This document shows positions 41,511 to 54,700 of a stretch of DNA of 64,000 bases, piece by piece. The translations under genes were made by a program, and so were the position numbers. The notes beneath the pieces are model-generated. The model searched no databases. It was not told the origin of the DNA and worked only from the letters and a program-made list of their open reading frames with translations. The stretch covers positions 62,001 through 126,000 of the forward strand of contig JAHLKC010000035.1 of NCBI GenBank assembly GCA_025449115.1. The letters run 5' to 3'. Numbering within the stretch: position 1 is the stretch's first letter; the number at the start of each line of letters is the position of its first letter. This DNA comes from Chytridium lagenaria (taxonomy: Eukaryota > Chytridiomycota > Chytridiomycetes > Chytridiales > Chytridiaceae).

Positions 41511-44500
41511 ATGGATAGGGATGTGCTCTTTACTGAAGTACCCCTCTACCCTGAGGATGAGCACTTTGATGCAGCACAACCGATTCTCCTCAACGTCCCA
41601 TCGAAACACTCTCCTCAAAGCTTTGATTTGCTCGATGGGGCTTCTAGTGGAGTCAATGTTGAGGGGGGATTGTGTTTCTTCACCAACCTCCAACCTACAT
41701 CCTATGGAGGCTCCTCGCGAATCATCGCATCCTAGAAATCAAGGCAATACCCCTGTTAGAAGCCGAATCGAATCAGCAAGACTTGAAGAAATCTCGAACA
41801 TTTCAGTTTGCATTTGCCAACAGGATTACATCAACTGTGGGGATCTTCCATAACTTGTATCTAAATCAGATACATGCAGTGGCCGTGTCGGAATGCGGTG
41901 AATTTCATCGCATAGTGTTTCCGTCTCTCAGCATCTTTTTGGATGCAAACGAAAGGCATCCGGTTATTTCAACACACCAACTGGACTGCGTATTCGTGGA
42001 GGACGACGAAGAGCTTGAAATAACCGAAAGGAAGTCTATATCATGCGTCCATTTTCATGAGGCAGATCTATTCCTTTTGGGCTTCGCGGATGGCTCGATG
42101 TTTCAAGTGAATATTAGCCGATCTCCGGCGAATGCCACAGGTTTGTTTCCTTCAGTTATTTACGATGTTAACTCTTTCTTCAGATACATTCACTGAGCAC
42201 GACATCACGCATACCTTTTTCGACCAAGTCATAAACTTCATGGCGACCCCAATGAAACTCTTTAAATCTTTGAGCTCAAAGCTACTTTCAAGCGAAGTAA
42301 AGGTCCCAACATTTCCGGTAGCCATAGCCTCGGTGAAGCAAACTTCTACCCCGTATGCTTTCGCTCTATTTGAAGATTCTAAATTGAGAGTGTACAATGT
42401 GGATACCCACAAACACATTTTGGAATTGCCTCTTCGTGAGAACGTTGGTCTCGACCAATCGCGTTACCTCAGCCGACCATATCCAAAGTCTTTTATAAAG
42501 ACATTCCCTGTAAAAGTTGGTGCGGGTACCGATAACTTGGCAACCGTCAAATTGGCTGTCATTCTGCCTTCGCGAGATGCGGGTGACTTCGAAATCGCAT
42601 TCTGTTCAGGATCGACTGCTTTAGACGGCAAGGCTGGATCACTTCGGCTTACGGAAACAGTTGTTCTACCTCTCAGTCCAGATGCAGTTGTTGTCGACTG
42701 CTCTATTCTTCCAATTAGTGGAGTCTTAAATGAAGAATATCTACTTTGGGTGCTAACTGAGACGGGAGGAACATACCATTTCAAGTATTTGAAGATTCGA
42801 TTTGATGGAGACGCGCCCGTGTTCGATAAGAATACCCTTGCTCGCTGGCAGCACGTTTCGACTGGAAAATTGCCTTCGTTCCAAGAATGTTTTACAGAGG
42901 ACATTACGGCTGACCTTGATGAGGAGTTTATTCGAAACATCCTTTTGCCAGGCCGCTTCTCTCTCCGTGTAATTTCCCAAGCGCTTTCGCATTACCGCGA
43001 GCAAAATGGTTTTCCTCTGCTGAAAGTGAAGCTGCTGATCCCAAACTTGCCCAGGCTGTATCGCCTTCGTCACCTCCTCTTAGAGGCCATCAACGCACAG
43101 TCCCTGCAGCCGCCTTCTCCGCGGCGCGCCAATGGCTTGCCAGATATTTTGTTCAACCAGCCTCGAAAGCGTTTGGAAATGAAGCGATTCTGGGGTATTT
43201 GTGAAGAGCTTTTTATTGCAGAAAAGCTTCCCGTTGGTCTCTTTACTTGCAAACATTCGGGCTCCGTATTTGCCATTCGTCGTGGGTGCCTCTCTGTCTA
43301 TCGCCAAAGCAGCACGGTTGAAATCATTCAACGTCTTAAAGCTCAAGATATGCCTAGAGAGTACTTCGAGTGTTGCAAGGTCAGTCTCATGCCATTCGAG
43401 GGGCAAAAGACATCCATTACGATGTAACTGTGGCTTTGAAAGCCTCGTCTACGTTAAAGGAAAGCCTCTCGCCGCGCGCGGTTACCTCGTTTTTCGACGA
43501 ATTGTTTGTTCTTCTTGCTCAAAGCTCCGAAAGTGCTTTAGTGGGATGAAGCATTTGAATTGTACCATCGATTTTTTTTTAAATACTCTACCGCAAGAAA
43601 AGGTTTCCCTAGCACAGCATTTGGTGTATGGTTTCGACGTTGAAGTTTTGGATCATCTTCTTGATCTTGTGGCATTACAAGGAAGTGAGACTCAGGATAG
43701 CGATGCCTCCAAGAGCCCTTCGGAGTTCCTTAAAACAAGTTTCATACTGTCTTTCATTCAAGTTGCTTACGACCGCCAAGAGGCCTCGAAAGATATTATG
43801 CTTCTTGTTGCCATGGGAATGTTTTTCGACAAAAGTTACGTGAATGAGAATACTCTACGACGGGCACTCGTTACCTTTCACACCTGCTCGATACATTCAT
43901 GGCTGGGGTACCTGCAAAGCTGAAACTCCGAGCAACGAAGTCGAGGGCTTGAAGTCTTTGAATTCCGAAGCCTCGCTCTTATTTTTCGTTGTTGAAAACT
44001 TCTGGAAATGGCTATTGAATTCATCTGCTCTATCTGTCATGTCGACCTTGACACATGGTGTAGAGAATTTGATGGTCGACATGACAAAGTCTGATATGTC
44101 TATGCCCAGTAACCCCTTCTACAATCCGATGATGATAAAGCTTGCTTTGTTTTCATGGATCGGGAACTCTATGCTAGTGCTTTGGGACTTCTTTCTCTTT
44201 TACCCAAGGGTTTTGCTGTAGAGTATTTAACCGCTGTGAATATGCTTCATTTGGAGGATTGGCAAAATGCAAATATTTATTGGAAAAAGGCATTAGTGAG
44301 ATTTGGTATGTTATGTTTTCGTATTTTTTCCCCTTTGATTATTAAAATTTTACTTCCGATATGAAGCAAGGGACGGTGTTTCTAGTCAGTATCGAGAGGA
44401 GGCCGCTCTTGTTCTCCCTCCGAATATTGTTAGTCAAGGATCATTTGAGTTTTTGGAGCATGTCTGATGAAAATGAATGATTGCAACGCGTATCCTCTAT

Positions 44501-47001
44501 TTGCAGAGTTTGCGGATATGGCGATATCAGAAATTCATGCTCGGAAGGTAGCTGCAATATTTAACCATTAATTAACAGATACAGGACATATTGAATAAGG
44601 AGCCAAAAATCACCTTGTTTTGGAAGCAAAAGTTCTGGGTTGTTTGAAATCGAGGTGTTTTGGGATTGCTTGCGAAGCTCTTCTTGATATACCTCCTAAA
44701 GAAGAGTAAGTTTTCTCTTACACGTTGTGATACTCTTTATTTTAATTGCTAAAAATCGATTACAGCCCCAGATATTCTCTGAGAAACTTGGTTACAGCTA
44801 TATGCGAGAGCGGAGACTACAGTTTATTGTTTAGCGATATGGCGTTTGGTACTCTTCATGATGAGGTGGAAAAAGATCTCCTGTTCTTGCAGAAAACTTG
44901 CGATATTGTGGCTATTGCGGCAGCACTTCCAGGCCTCAGCGAAGGACCGAATTATTATTACATCCTTTACTCTTATTATGTTTCCAAAGGCCGGTTCCGG
45001 GAAGGTAAGTTTTTTTAAGAATACCAATAATTAACAATATTTTAGCTAGTTCATTGATGTATTTGTATGCCACAAAATTGGGCCATTTATCTTCGGCGGA
45101 ATTGGGTGGAAAATCAATTGTGTCTGTTACTTCCGAGCAAGGCCGGGCCTACGTCGCTTCCATCAATGCTCTTGCTCTAGTTGATGCAGATTTCGCCTGG
45201 ATTAGTCCTCTATCTGCTGTCGATGTAAGTGCGGCTGGCAAGGTAAATGTTGAAGTGCTGTCGTTATTCTAAATTGTTATAGGGGCGAAATATGATGATC
45301 GATAGTTACGACGACGTTTTTGACATCCCCGGTAATTGTTTTGTCTCTTCTGCTGTGTATTTTAACTAAATTACTTTTTTGCTCCAGATGATAGTGATTT
45401 GGAGAAAACGTACACCTGGCTTTTGGATATTCGCAAAGAATACTCTCTTTGCTTGGCCAAAATTGTTTTCTCCGAAATGCATAGAGATTATCGCTTCACG
45501 TCAGGACTACCACGCGTTGAAGATGCTATTGCCCTTTTTGTCAGCATGGGTGACTTTGACACCGCTTTATCAATGTCTGCATTATTTGGCTTGGATTTCC
45601 AGCGCTGTTTCGATGTGTTTGCAGCAAGATGTTCGGATCCTTCATATATTTCCTCGCTCGTTGGCCTTCGCGTACCCGACTCTTTCGATAGTATTATTGC
45701 CAGCACTCCTTCTGCGTCGCAAAGAGCTTGGAGGATACTTCGATTGTTTTTGGATGAGGTCGATACAACTGATAATGGAATGGCATACAGAGACCGCCTA
45801 GTTCAGAAAATCTCGGAACATAGTGAGTCTGCCGCAATACCCTTATGGTTGGAGAGCTCTTTGAAGGTAATTTCACATTCCCCGCTCTTTTATTAAACGA
45901 ATGTAGGCACTTAAACCGGATTCGTTATTGCGCTTGTACTTATTGCACGATAATCTTGTTGCAGCCAGTAATATTGCATTGGAGTTGATTGAGCAGGTGC
46001 GTTTTCAATATCTATCGGGGAGTTTTTTTTTGGTGATGACTACCTCTAATTTTATTTAATTTGCAAAGGCGTCAACAACGGACACGAGAAACATTGTTCC
46101 AAAACACTTTTCGAAATATCTACCTTACCTTTTGCTCGACAATTTTGATGCAAAAGCTGCATACAACTCTGAAGAATCCTTCAAAGTCACAGTATTCGTC
46201 GAGCACGTTGGAAAAACTTAGATCCCTTCTTGGAGATTTATTGACGAAATTGGACCTGTATTTGGAAAAGGCTGAACACGGTTCGAGTGATATCGTTGGT
46301 TACCCGCGAAAGGGCGCGACGAAAAAACTTTGGGATGTTTATGGAAGCGTTGCGAAGGTCCCACCAATATTAAAAGTGGCTTCGCAAAGTATCGCGTCTG
46401 GATCCACTGCCCAAAAGCCATCAATCACGGGACGCCTTGGGCCAAGTAAGCAATTATAGATTTCCTCAACATTAACACAAGTAGAACCTAGCGATGAGAA
46501 TGATAAACCCAATGCCCTTTTGAGTCGACTTGGTCCAAGTAATTGTATATTTTTATTACCTTTATTAACTTAGATTTAGAACCTGCAGGTGAAACTCAAG
46601 TACCAGTAGCCTCAAGCATACAAGCTCCCATAACTACCGCTTCCTTTGCGCCCTTTGGAGCAGTAACTAGTGCAGCCACCTCAACAGCAAGCAGCTCTAT
46701 ATTCGGGAGCGGTCTCGGAAACTCGATGTTTGGAAGCGCATCTTCTTCTGGAACTGCTATGCCGAAAACATCTACCCCACCCAGTTTCGCACCGAAACCC
46801 GTCACCCCTCCCAGCTCCAGTCTATTTGGTTCGTTATCTGCGGCAGCGCCGCTGGCCACCACTTCTTCAAGTCCATTACGGCCGCCACCTACTGGCGGCC
46901 TCACATTCGGCGCTGGGCCTGGGACCGCAGTTCCTGGACAGTTTATGCCGACAGGCTCTGCAGTGAGGAAATCTTTGCGTCCGAACCCCCCATCAATGTG
47001 A
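41511..47001 (+). CDS. NUP120: Nup120/Nup160-family nucleoporin of the Y complex, with FG-repeat tail
   Basis: Scaffold component of the nuclear pore Y (Nup84/Nup107) complex. It starts at 41511 (MDRDVLFTEVPLYPEDEHF). The N-terminal beta-propeller shows YILWRLLANHRILEIKAIPL, ISCVHFHEADLFLLGFADGS and YAFALFEDSKLRVYNVDTHK. The alpha-helical part includes GLLSLLPKGFAVEYLTAVNM, YYYILYSYYVSKGRFREA and the family hallmark ASINALALVDADFAWI. Canonical introns lie at 42141-42183 and elsewhere. After the helical domain, in-frame exons add two short GRLGP/SRLGP units and a Ser/Pro/Thr-rich tail with five FG motifs (APFGA, SIFGS, SMFGS, SLFGS, TFGAG; about 46640-46920). FG repeats are not normally part of Nup120/160. 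Frames break at the G6 near 41660, near 43390, near 43545, at the T9 near 43570, near 43920, 44150 and 46200. The PRPP synthetase gene begins 121 bases after its stop. Confidence 0.85.
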
Positions 47002-47122
47002 TGTAAAAATTGAGAGTTGTTTGAAAATATAAGATTTGAAGATTTGGGGGTCGAGTGATCAAAGAAAAAAAAAAGGAAGAAAAAACATTGGTGCTGCATC
47101 AACCAGCAGGTCATCATCTCTG

Positions 47123-48706
47123 ATGCGGAACATCATTGTACTTAGTGGAACGAGTCATCCTGGACTTGCAGAGGCCATTTGCCAGAGACTCGGCATCCCT
47201 CTGGGCAAGTGCACGCTGACCAAGTTTTCGAACCAAGAGACCAATGTTGCTGTTGGAGAGTCGGTGCGAAATGCAGATGTTTATATTATTCAAAGTGGTT
47301 GCGGCAATGTGAACGACAACTTTATCGAATTGCTCATCATGATCGCTGCTTGCCGGACGGCCAGTGCAAAGTAGGCCTCCAGCTTTACTTTACCATCGAG
47401 TTTGATATTGACATGATAAAAGGAAAATTACGGCAGTCATTCCTTGCTTCCCTTACGCCCGTCAGCCCGACGCCCCATACAAGAAGAATGGTGCACCGTT
47501 GTCAAGAGTTCCGGCAAACGAGATTGATAAATATGCGACTCTATACGGCGGAAAGCTTCCATCTCCTCTGGAAGGAGCTCCATTGGAAGGACCCCCCATC
47601 CTCTGTTGTTGATCTTCCTCTCCTTGCCACAAAACCCTTGTCGGAAAGTGATCAAGGTGAGAAGAATCATCGCGTCAGGGACGGATTCAAAAGGCTTTAT
47701 TTATATTTACTTTCAGCAAAAGGAAGCATGTCTCAGCTGGCATCACCTTCGTTATCAAGCCTGAACCCGAAAACGATGAAGCTGCGAACGGAATCCACTT
47801 TATCGATTGACGAGAAGGACGGAAATCGAAGGTTGTCTACTTACAGCAAGTCTCAGCCGAACATCGAAGTTACGACCTTAACTCCGCAACCTGCGCAAAA
47901 CCCTGCGCCCATTCTTTTCCCTGGAACGTCACAAGGTGGCTATAAACACTGGACTGCGCGTTCCGGGACGCTTATTGCAAACATGTTGATGGCTGCAGGT
48001 AAGGTCAAGAAATAGTCGTGCCCTAAATTTTGAAGGATCGGACCATATTATTACTATGGACCTTCATGATCCTCAGTTTCAAGGCTTTTTCGACATCCCT
48101 GTGGACAACCTGTTCAGCCAGCCTTTGATTTTAAAATACATTAAAGACAAGATACCAAGTTTCGAACAGGCTGTCATTGTTTCGCCAGATGCTGGTGGAG
48201 CGAAAAGGTATGATTGCTTCATTATTACATAATTGTTAAGCCAAGCTCCGTTCTTAACATTTTGCTCAGAGCGACAGCTATTGCCGACAAACTGAACATG
48301 GATTTCGCTTTGATCCACAAGGAAAGAAGAATTCATGCTTCCAACAACCAACCATCAGATATGATGTTGGTTGGCGACGTGAATGGGAAAGTTTGCATAT
48401 TGATCGATGACATTGCGGATACCTCGTTCACAATCACAAAGGCCGCAAAGGTTTTAGTTGAGAAGGGAGCGAAGAAGATTTTTGCCGTTATTACTCATGC
48501 CATTATGTCGGGGGATGCTATTGAACGTATCAAGCAAAGCCATATCGACGAGGTAATTGTGTCGAATTCGGTTCCCCAAGACGATCACATGGCAAGGTGC
48601 CCGAAAATCAAAGGTGTTCGACATTGCTCCAATTTTTGCTGAAGCCATTCGCCGCATTCACAATGGAGAATCTGTATCATTTCTTTTTGACGTGCAAGCT
48701 ATCTAA
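47123..48706 (+). CDS. PRS: Ribose-phosphate pyrophosphokinase (PRPP synthetase) with internal insertion and altered PRPP loop
   Basis: PRPP synthetases make 5-phosphoribosyl-1-pyrophosphate from ribose 5-phosphate and ATP for nucleotide synthesis. The start at 47123 gives [20 protein letters not shown], then [29 protein letters not shown] and [20 protein letters not shown]. After an intron comes [19 protein letters not shown] region of roughly 100 residues rich in Ser, Pro and Thr (about 47560-47930) is inserted before [18 protein letters not shown]. The metal site region [18 protein letters not shown] is intact. The PRPP-binding loop reads [16 protein letters not shown], whereas active enzymes have DDxxDTxGT, so Gly is replaced by Phe. 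Insertions and loop changes also occur in yeast Prs1/Prs5-type subunits of heteromeric complexes. An extra G near 48614 shifts the last 30 residues ([20 protein letters not shown]). It converges on POL2, with 10 bases between stops. Confidence 0.88.
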
Positions 48707-48716
48707 TTGCGCAATT

Positions 48717-51700
48717 TTATTTGGCAATAAACATCAACATCCAATCGAGCATTTCCCGCACCACGTCCATTTTTCTTGCCTGCGCTAACGAATGTATGGA
48801 AGTCAGCTGTTGAAGGATTTGCTTTTTCTTTAATGACGACATGTATTCCCAGAACACTTGCAGAGCGCGCTTAATTCGTCTGGTCGTGTAAGCCGGCACT
48901 TATGACAAGATACGTCTTGAGTTTGCCATTGCAGCATCAAACTTGATATGCAGTCCATCAGCTTTGACTCAATATGGTCTTGTTGGTATTCTGTTCCGCA
49001 TTCAGGACACGGCCATCCCAAGACTGGTACAGAAGTGTTTGCACCTGAAAATTAAAGACCACATATAATAAAGGAAAGTTGTTTAGAATAAGACAATGGA
49101 ACAGAATAATGACGAGAAAGCGAAAGACAACAAAGCTTTACCATTTATTCCTTCAGAGTCAGCCGTAAGACTTCCTGGCTTGGTGAGATCAAGATCGTGC
49201 ACAAGGCTACAATACGAGCAGACAGTTCGTGCCAGAATAAATGACTGAAAAGGATTTTCGAATTTCGTGGTCTCTCCAAACTCGCGAAGCCCTATGAGAT
49301 TTAATAAATCTCTCCGTAAACTCCGAACTTCACGCGCTGCCAAAGTCTCCAACTCCAAAATCGCACATACAACTTTGATTAAGTTCAAAGCTGCATTGCG
49401 TTTTGCATGAATTCCATCAGATTGAACTGATTCATCCATGCTAACGTTGTAGTGATTTTGCATGATATTTGGAATGATCGTCAAAAGCTTTCGACGGATT
49501 CCTTTGCTAATGACAATCTCTGTGGATACTTCAGACTCCACGGCAGTTTTCCTCTGGCTAATGTCACAAAGAAAGTCACCAATAATGGACCTGAGCTCGT
49601 CATGTAGAGATGACGGCAGAATATCCATGATACCCCACTTCATGTCGATGGCAAAGTTATCAGAGTCATCAGCATCGCCATCCGTCATTGACTGCTGTCC
49701 GCAATGCAATACGCCGCCATAGTTGTACTTGTCCAACCACAGTAGATTGCCCCAGTAATGGGTTATTTGAATGTCGAGGTAGGAGAAGAGCGGCTGCTTC
49801 CGTACGGAGTCTGTAGCAAACTGTGCATACGTTATGGCCTTTTCAATCGAGGGCTTGCATGTGCAAAGAATCATTCTCTCGAAACCGGCGTAAACAACGG
49901 TGCTCCCAAGGGACTTGAAGTGTTCAACCAACGAGTTGAATATTTTGCAAATCAGCCTTTGGATGAGCTCGTAAATTGCGGGGTCATAGAGACGAGAGGC
50001 CGGATCCGTGAGCCAGCGATCAAAATGTTCCAGCATCATTTCAGCAGACCGATTTTGTTGGCTCTCGAATTGAACATGCCACAGCTGAACCATCTCCCTC
50101 AGGATCTTTAGAGATTTCATATTCGGTGCCCGTTCATCGACACTTTGAGCCATATTCACAGGAGCACCGAGTTTCTCTTGACCTTCCGCTTCCTGCAATG
50201 ACTGTAGTTTTTGGAAATCATTGGATACCGCGTAGATTTTAGAAACGTCGTCTTCAAGATCACTAAGGTGGGTCCATTGCAATATGGTGTTAAATGCCAT
50301 ATTGTAGAGGTCAATTTCAATGCAAACGTTAGAGTAAGAACCCGGAACAAATTGCTCTGGGGAAGGAGTCCAGCTCGACATGCGATTTTCATCCAGTTCA
50401 CGCCCACCGAGATCAGGTCTTCTGTCGTCGTTATACCACAACACAAAATTGTGTCGGATAAGACGACGGGCATAGAAGACATCTGATAAGAATATAGGGT
50501 AGTCGGTTTCGAGATTACCGATGGGTATCGCCCCATATTCAGAGGTGTGTAAACGTTCCGAAAGCCATTCTTTAACGTTAAATACATGTGAGAACATTCT
50601 TCTCGAGCTTTGTTGCTGCCAACCAACAGCTGGGAAGTTGCTGTCTTGAGGATGTGCGGGAACCCGCATGTAGGGGATGTCGGAGAAGATGGAAAATCCA
50701 GCAGATAATAATTCGAAATTACTTAGCGATGACTGTAAAGCAAGCATTGTCGGTCCCGATCGAAGGCGGCGGTAATTACGTATCTGATCCATGATAGCCT
50801 TAACAGCGCTTTGAAGATTCCGATGCAGAAAGTGTTCAATGGCCACATCGGCTGAGTACTCAAAGAAAGATCCTTCACTCGAGGCACCCTTCGCGGAAGC
50901 CATGTACCTCTCAAGTCTCTCCCATAAAGACGTTTCAGATTCGGAATACCGCTCTCATTTTGAGCGGGATCGACAAAGTGAACGTAGGCCTCCTCAGAGC
51001 CAGGGAGAAAAACACCAAAGATCTGACGAGAGCCTTTACCACCTTGGAAGATGTAATGAACTTCAAGGGAAATGAAACATCTTGAACCTTTTTCGTCGAT
51101 TCTTGCTCAGATCGTTATTCTAAGCCGACCTTGAGCTTTGGCGGTCTTTTCCGCAATACGTCACGACTACAAGCGTGATTAGCACTTTGAAAGTAGCGGC
51201 ATCTTGGTCTCATACACCTTCAATGTCGTGGTAGTGAACATTTTCGCCAGTCGTCAGCCTGATCTTTAAAAACCGCTTCGCTTACGTGATCTCGTAAAGG
51301 TGATGACTAGCATGCGATCTCGCAGATTTTGTTCGTCTTCTCTACTTTGACCTCACCGCCAAGGAATAGTAGGTGAAAAGGGTTTCTGCAATTCACGAAA
51401 AACGTCCTTTTTGCCTCAAGTTTTGCCGGCTGAAGTGACCCATTAACGAGAAACCACAACAAGAATTCACCAGCGTTTCAGTCTCAACCACTTGAACAAT
51501 GTGCATGGGGTATCCAGAAAACATTGGGTTGTCCAAGACGATATCGTATTTCTTGCACAAAGGAGACCCTGAAGCTGTCTTGCCTTGCTTCTTTCGACCA
51601 CCGTCTTTTCTGACCTCAAGCCATGCTCGATAATCGCCATCCAAAGTTGCATCAGACCCAGAGTACACAACGGGGTCTCTTGTGACAATGGTGTTCTTTG

Positions 51701-54700
51701 TACCAGTGGCAAGGCACCTGAGGGCTTCTTTTTGGACTTCCGTTTCATTAAATCCTCGATATCCACATTGCGTGACCCCAGCGTATTCTCCTTATTCTCA
51801 CCACCATCGAAATTCTTGTCTTTGGGAATTGGAGCAGGGCCGTCCATCCGTGTGAACATGTTTGATATCTTCATTTGACGTTGGTCATCGTGAACACGAG
51901 CAAGCTTTCGGACAAGCCAATCTGGGTGTTTAACTCTCTCAACAGGGTTTGTAACTTCTTGCATGGCGGCAGGAATGGTGATTAGCTTCTGAATGACAGA
52001 TCCGAATCTTTCGAGGTAGTATTGCCAGTCCAGAATATCGCGAATGTTGATAGTGGTGAGCGAGGGATCCTTCAACCATTTTCGAAGAAAATACCGGCGA
52101 ATGTTATCTTCGGCAAAGAAAATGGAGACCGGAATCGCCCGCTCACTGACAGGTAATCCGAAGGGTCTAACTGAAATGACGAACTTGCAATTCAATCCCT
52201 TGTCTTTCACCATCTGCTCTCCAAGAAACTCGGCAAGCCTCTTTGCGGTGCTGATAGATGTTGACTTTTGAGAACCGTAATCTTCTAGCGATCTGCTCAT
52301 ACTTCGATTCTCAGAAATCAAGTCGAAGAGCTCCACATCGTCAAGGTCTGCACCGCGACTGTAAAAGTACATCAAGCCACTGGTCAGCGACTTTGGCAAC
52401 AGCCGAGTAACATTCTGTAAGAGTGGAGCCCTCCAAAAAGACTTTGAAGATTTCAGACTGGAAGATCTTGATAAGCTTAAGCTCTCCTCTCCGTTTGATC
52501 TCGAATCCTTTCAGCTCAGCAATACTGCCATCATGGTTAAAGACAGCGTATCTCTTCTTAAGCAATTTATCTTCCTCGGTAGATGACGGCAAAATCATTG
52601 CGCGGTACGGCCCATCGACCTCAAAAAAGATACTATTCTCACTCTTTGTGGCGTAGCTCCCATCCTCCTGTAGATTTTGATACTGATGATTTGTGAATTC
52701 CGCATGAACAAGATGATTCAACATCACACAGGGGTATGAGATATTGAATTGTTTGCCGTTTTTAGCTTGAAATTGAAGTTTTCAGGAAAAGTCTTTGGGA
52801 GAGTGCACCAGATTCCGTCTGTATCCAGCTCCAAGGGCCGTCCGAGTTTTTCAACGCGCTTTCGTGCCAGCTGAATAATTTTGGCTCCAGTAAGGCACAC
52901 AATACCAGCCATCTCCATGGAGTACCATCGAGCACCTTTCCGCATAACATATCCGTAGAAAGAATTTAAACTATAAAAGAGTCATTAATAAATCCATGGA
53001 TAAATTTAGGATAATGTTGAGCGCAGAAGCGGTACATAGAAACCTTGAAAGCCGAACTCATAATCGCGAAAGATATGAAAAGGAGATGTATGTGGCTACA
53101 ATAAAGCTTCGGAAAGATTCTTACATGCACTTATGCGCCAACTGAAGCGAATCATAAACGACCGTAAGCTTCTTAGCCTCATCAATAGATATTGCGTTTC
53201 CATCCTTTACGGCGTCATCAAGCTTCTTCTTCCAGGTTTTTAAAAGTCCCTTATACTCGTAACGTCGATCACGGAAACTCATAACGGTATCAACATAGAA
53301 CGGATTCTCTCTCTGACAAATAATCGACTCTTTCGTGACCACCTCCGAAATATGTTTCTTAGAATACACTTTCCGACTATACTCCTCCACCCTCTTCTTA
53401 AACAGAGCATTCTGCTCCGACATCCTCAAATCCCTGAAATTCCTTTGTGGATCCGTTGGATTGGGTCCAGGAAAATGCTCCTTCTCAAGCTGGTTTTTGA
53501 TCATATTGAGCTCACTCGCTTCGGCAGGGTAAATCTCACCACGCCATGACCATTGCATGCGACGTTGGCATTGACTTTCGGTGCCCTCGTAAAAGTCACA
53601 GGCGGCGCACTCTTCTTCTTCAACCATGGCGTCGGGTTGAAGTCGGTTGGTTAAAATGATATTGGGATACATGGCGGCGACATCAAGATGGTAGATCAAA
53701 GGAGGCTCATCACGAACAGGCTCGTCTCGAAGTTCCTCTAGTTGAGATACAATAGCGGCACGGACCTTCAAGTCGTTCAGTATCAATGCGGTGATCTTTA
53801 CATTACCTCATCGTAATTAACAATATCTTCTACTTTCAAATTTCCCTCAACTTCGATACTGAACTTGAGAGCATGATCAATCTCCTCGATAAGCTTTATA
53901 AAATTTCAGTTGATGTCCAAAAGCTAAAATTATACCTCCACTAAAGCCGACGACTCCAATGTGAAATGCATGGGCAGATCACTCCGAAATACTCCAGCCT
54001 CTAAAGCCTCGACGTGACCGCCAACATACGTTTCTGTATCCAGTAAATGCCCATTATGTCTTTTTCCTGCGGATTCTTCATGCTTGTTAGGCATAATCAC
54101 GTTGGCTTTATAGGCTTCAACCTTTGCAATTTTAACAGAAGGAGGCAATGACAGTTTACCATCAAAAGAGTTTCGCAAAGAGTACCCGATCCTCTTCTCA
54201 AAATATCATCCGGGTTCATCGGAATAATATTGCAGAGAGAGAAAATGAAGGGATGAACGTACTTCATATACAGATAATATGTAGCAACGGCATCGGAAAC
54301 GGAATACTGAGCTAGTATTTGCGGTTGTTCTGCAGCGAACCTATTCTTAATTAGAATACATAGGAAAAATAGTCCAACCTTGTCATATCTTCAGGATCAA
54401 CTTCGATAGGATTGTAGCCAAGCTTGTATTTCGTGACAGCCTTTAGTCAAAATTAGTTTTTTGCTTAAGCGCACAAGAAAATCATAAACTCATTACCTTT
54501 AAGCCCTGACTACCTTGAGGTAGATAACTATCTCGCTTGACCCAGCAAAATGCATCCACGTGAACCGCATGTTTTGCTCGATACTCATTATTAGAATCTT
54601 TGGCAATTCCAATTTCCTTTAAGAGAAAGCAAGTAATGTCAGAAAGTATGATTAAAGACGATTAATAGAAATAAAGTAGTACCGCTTTCATATCAAGTCC

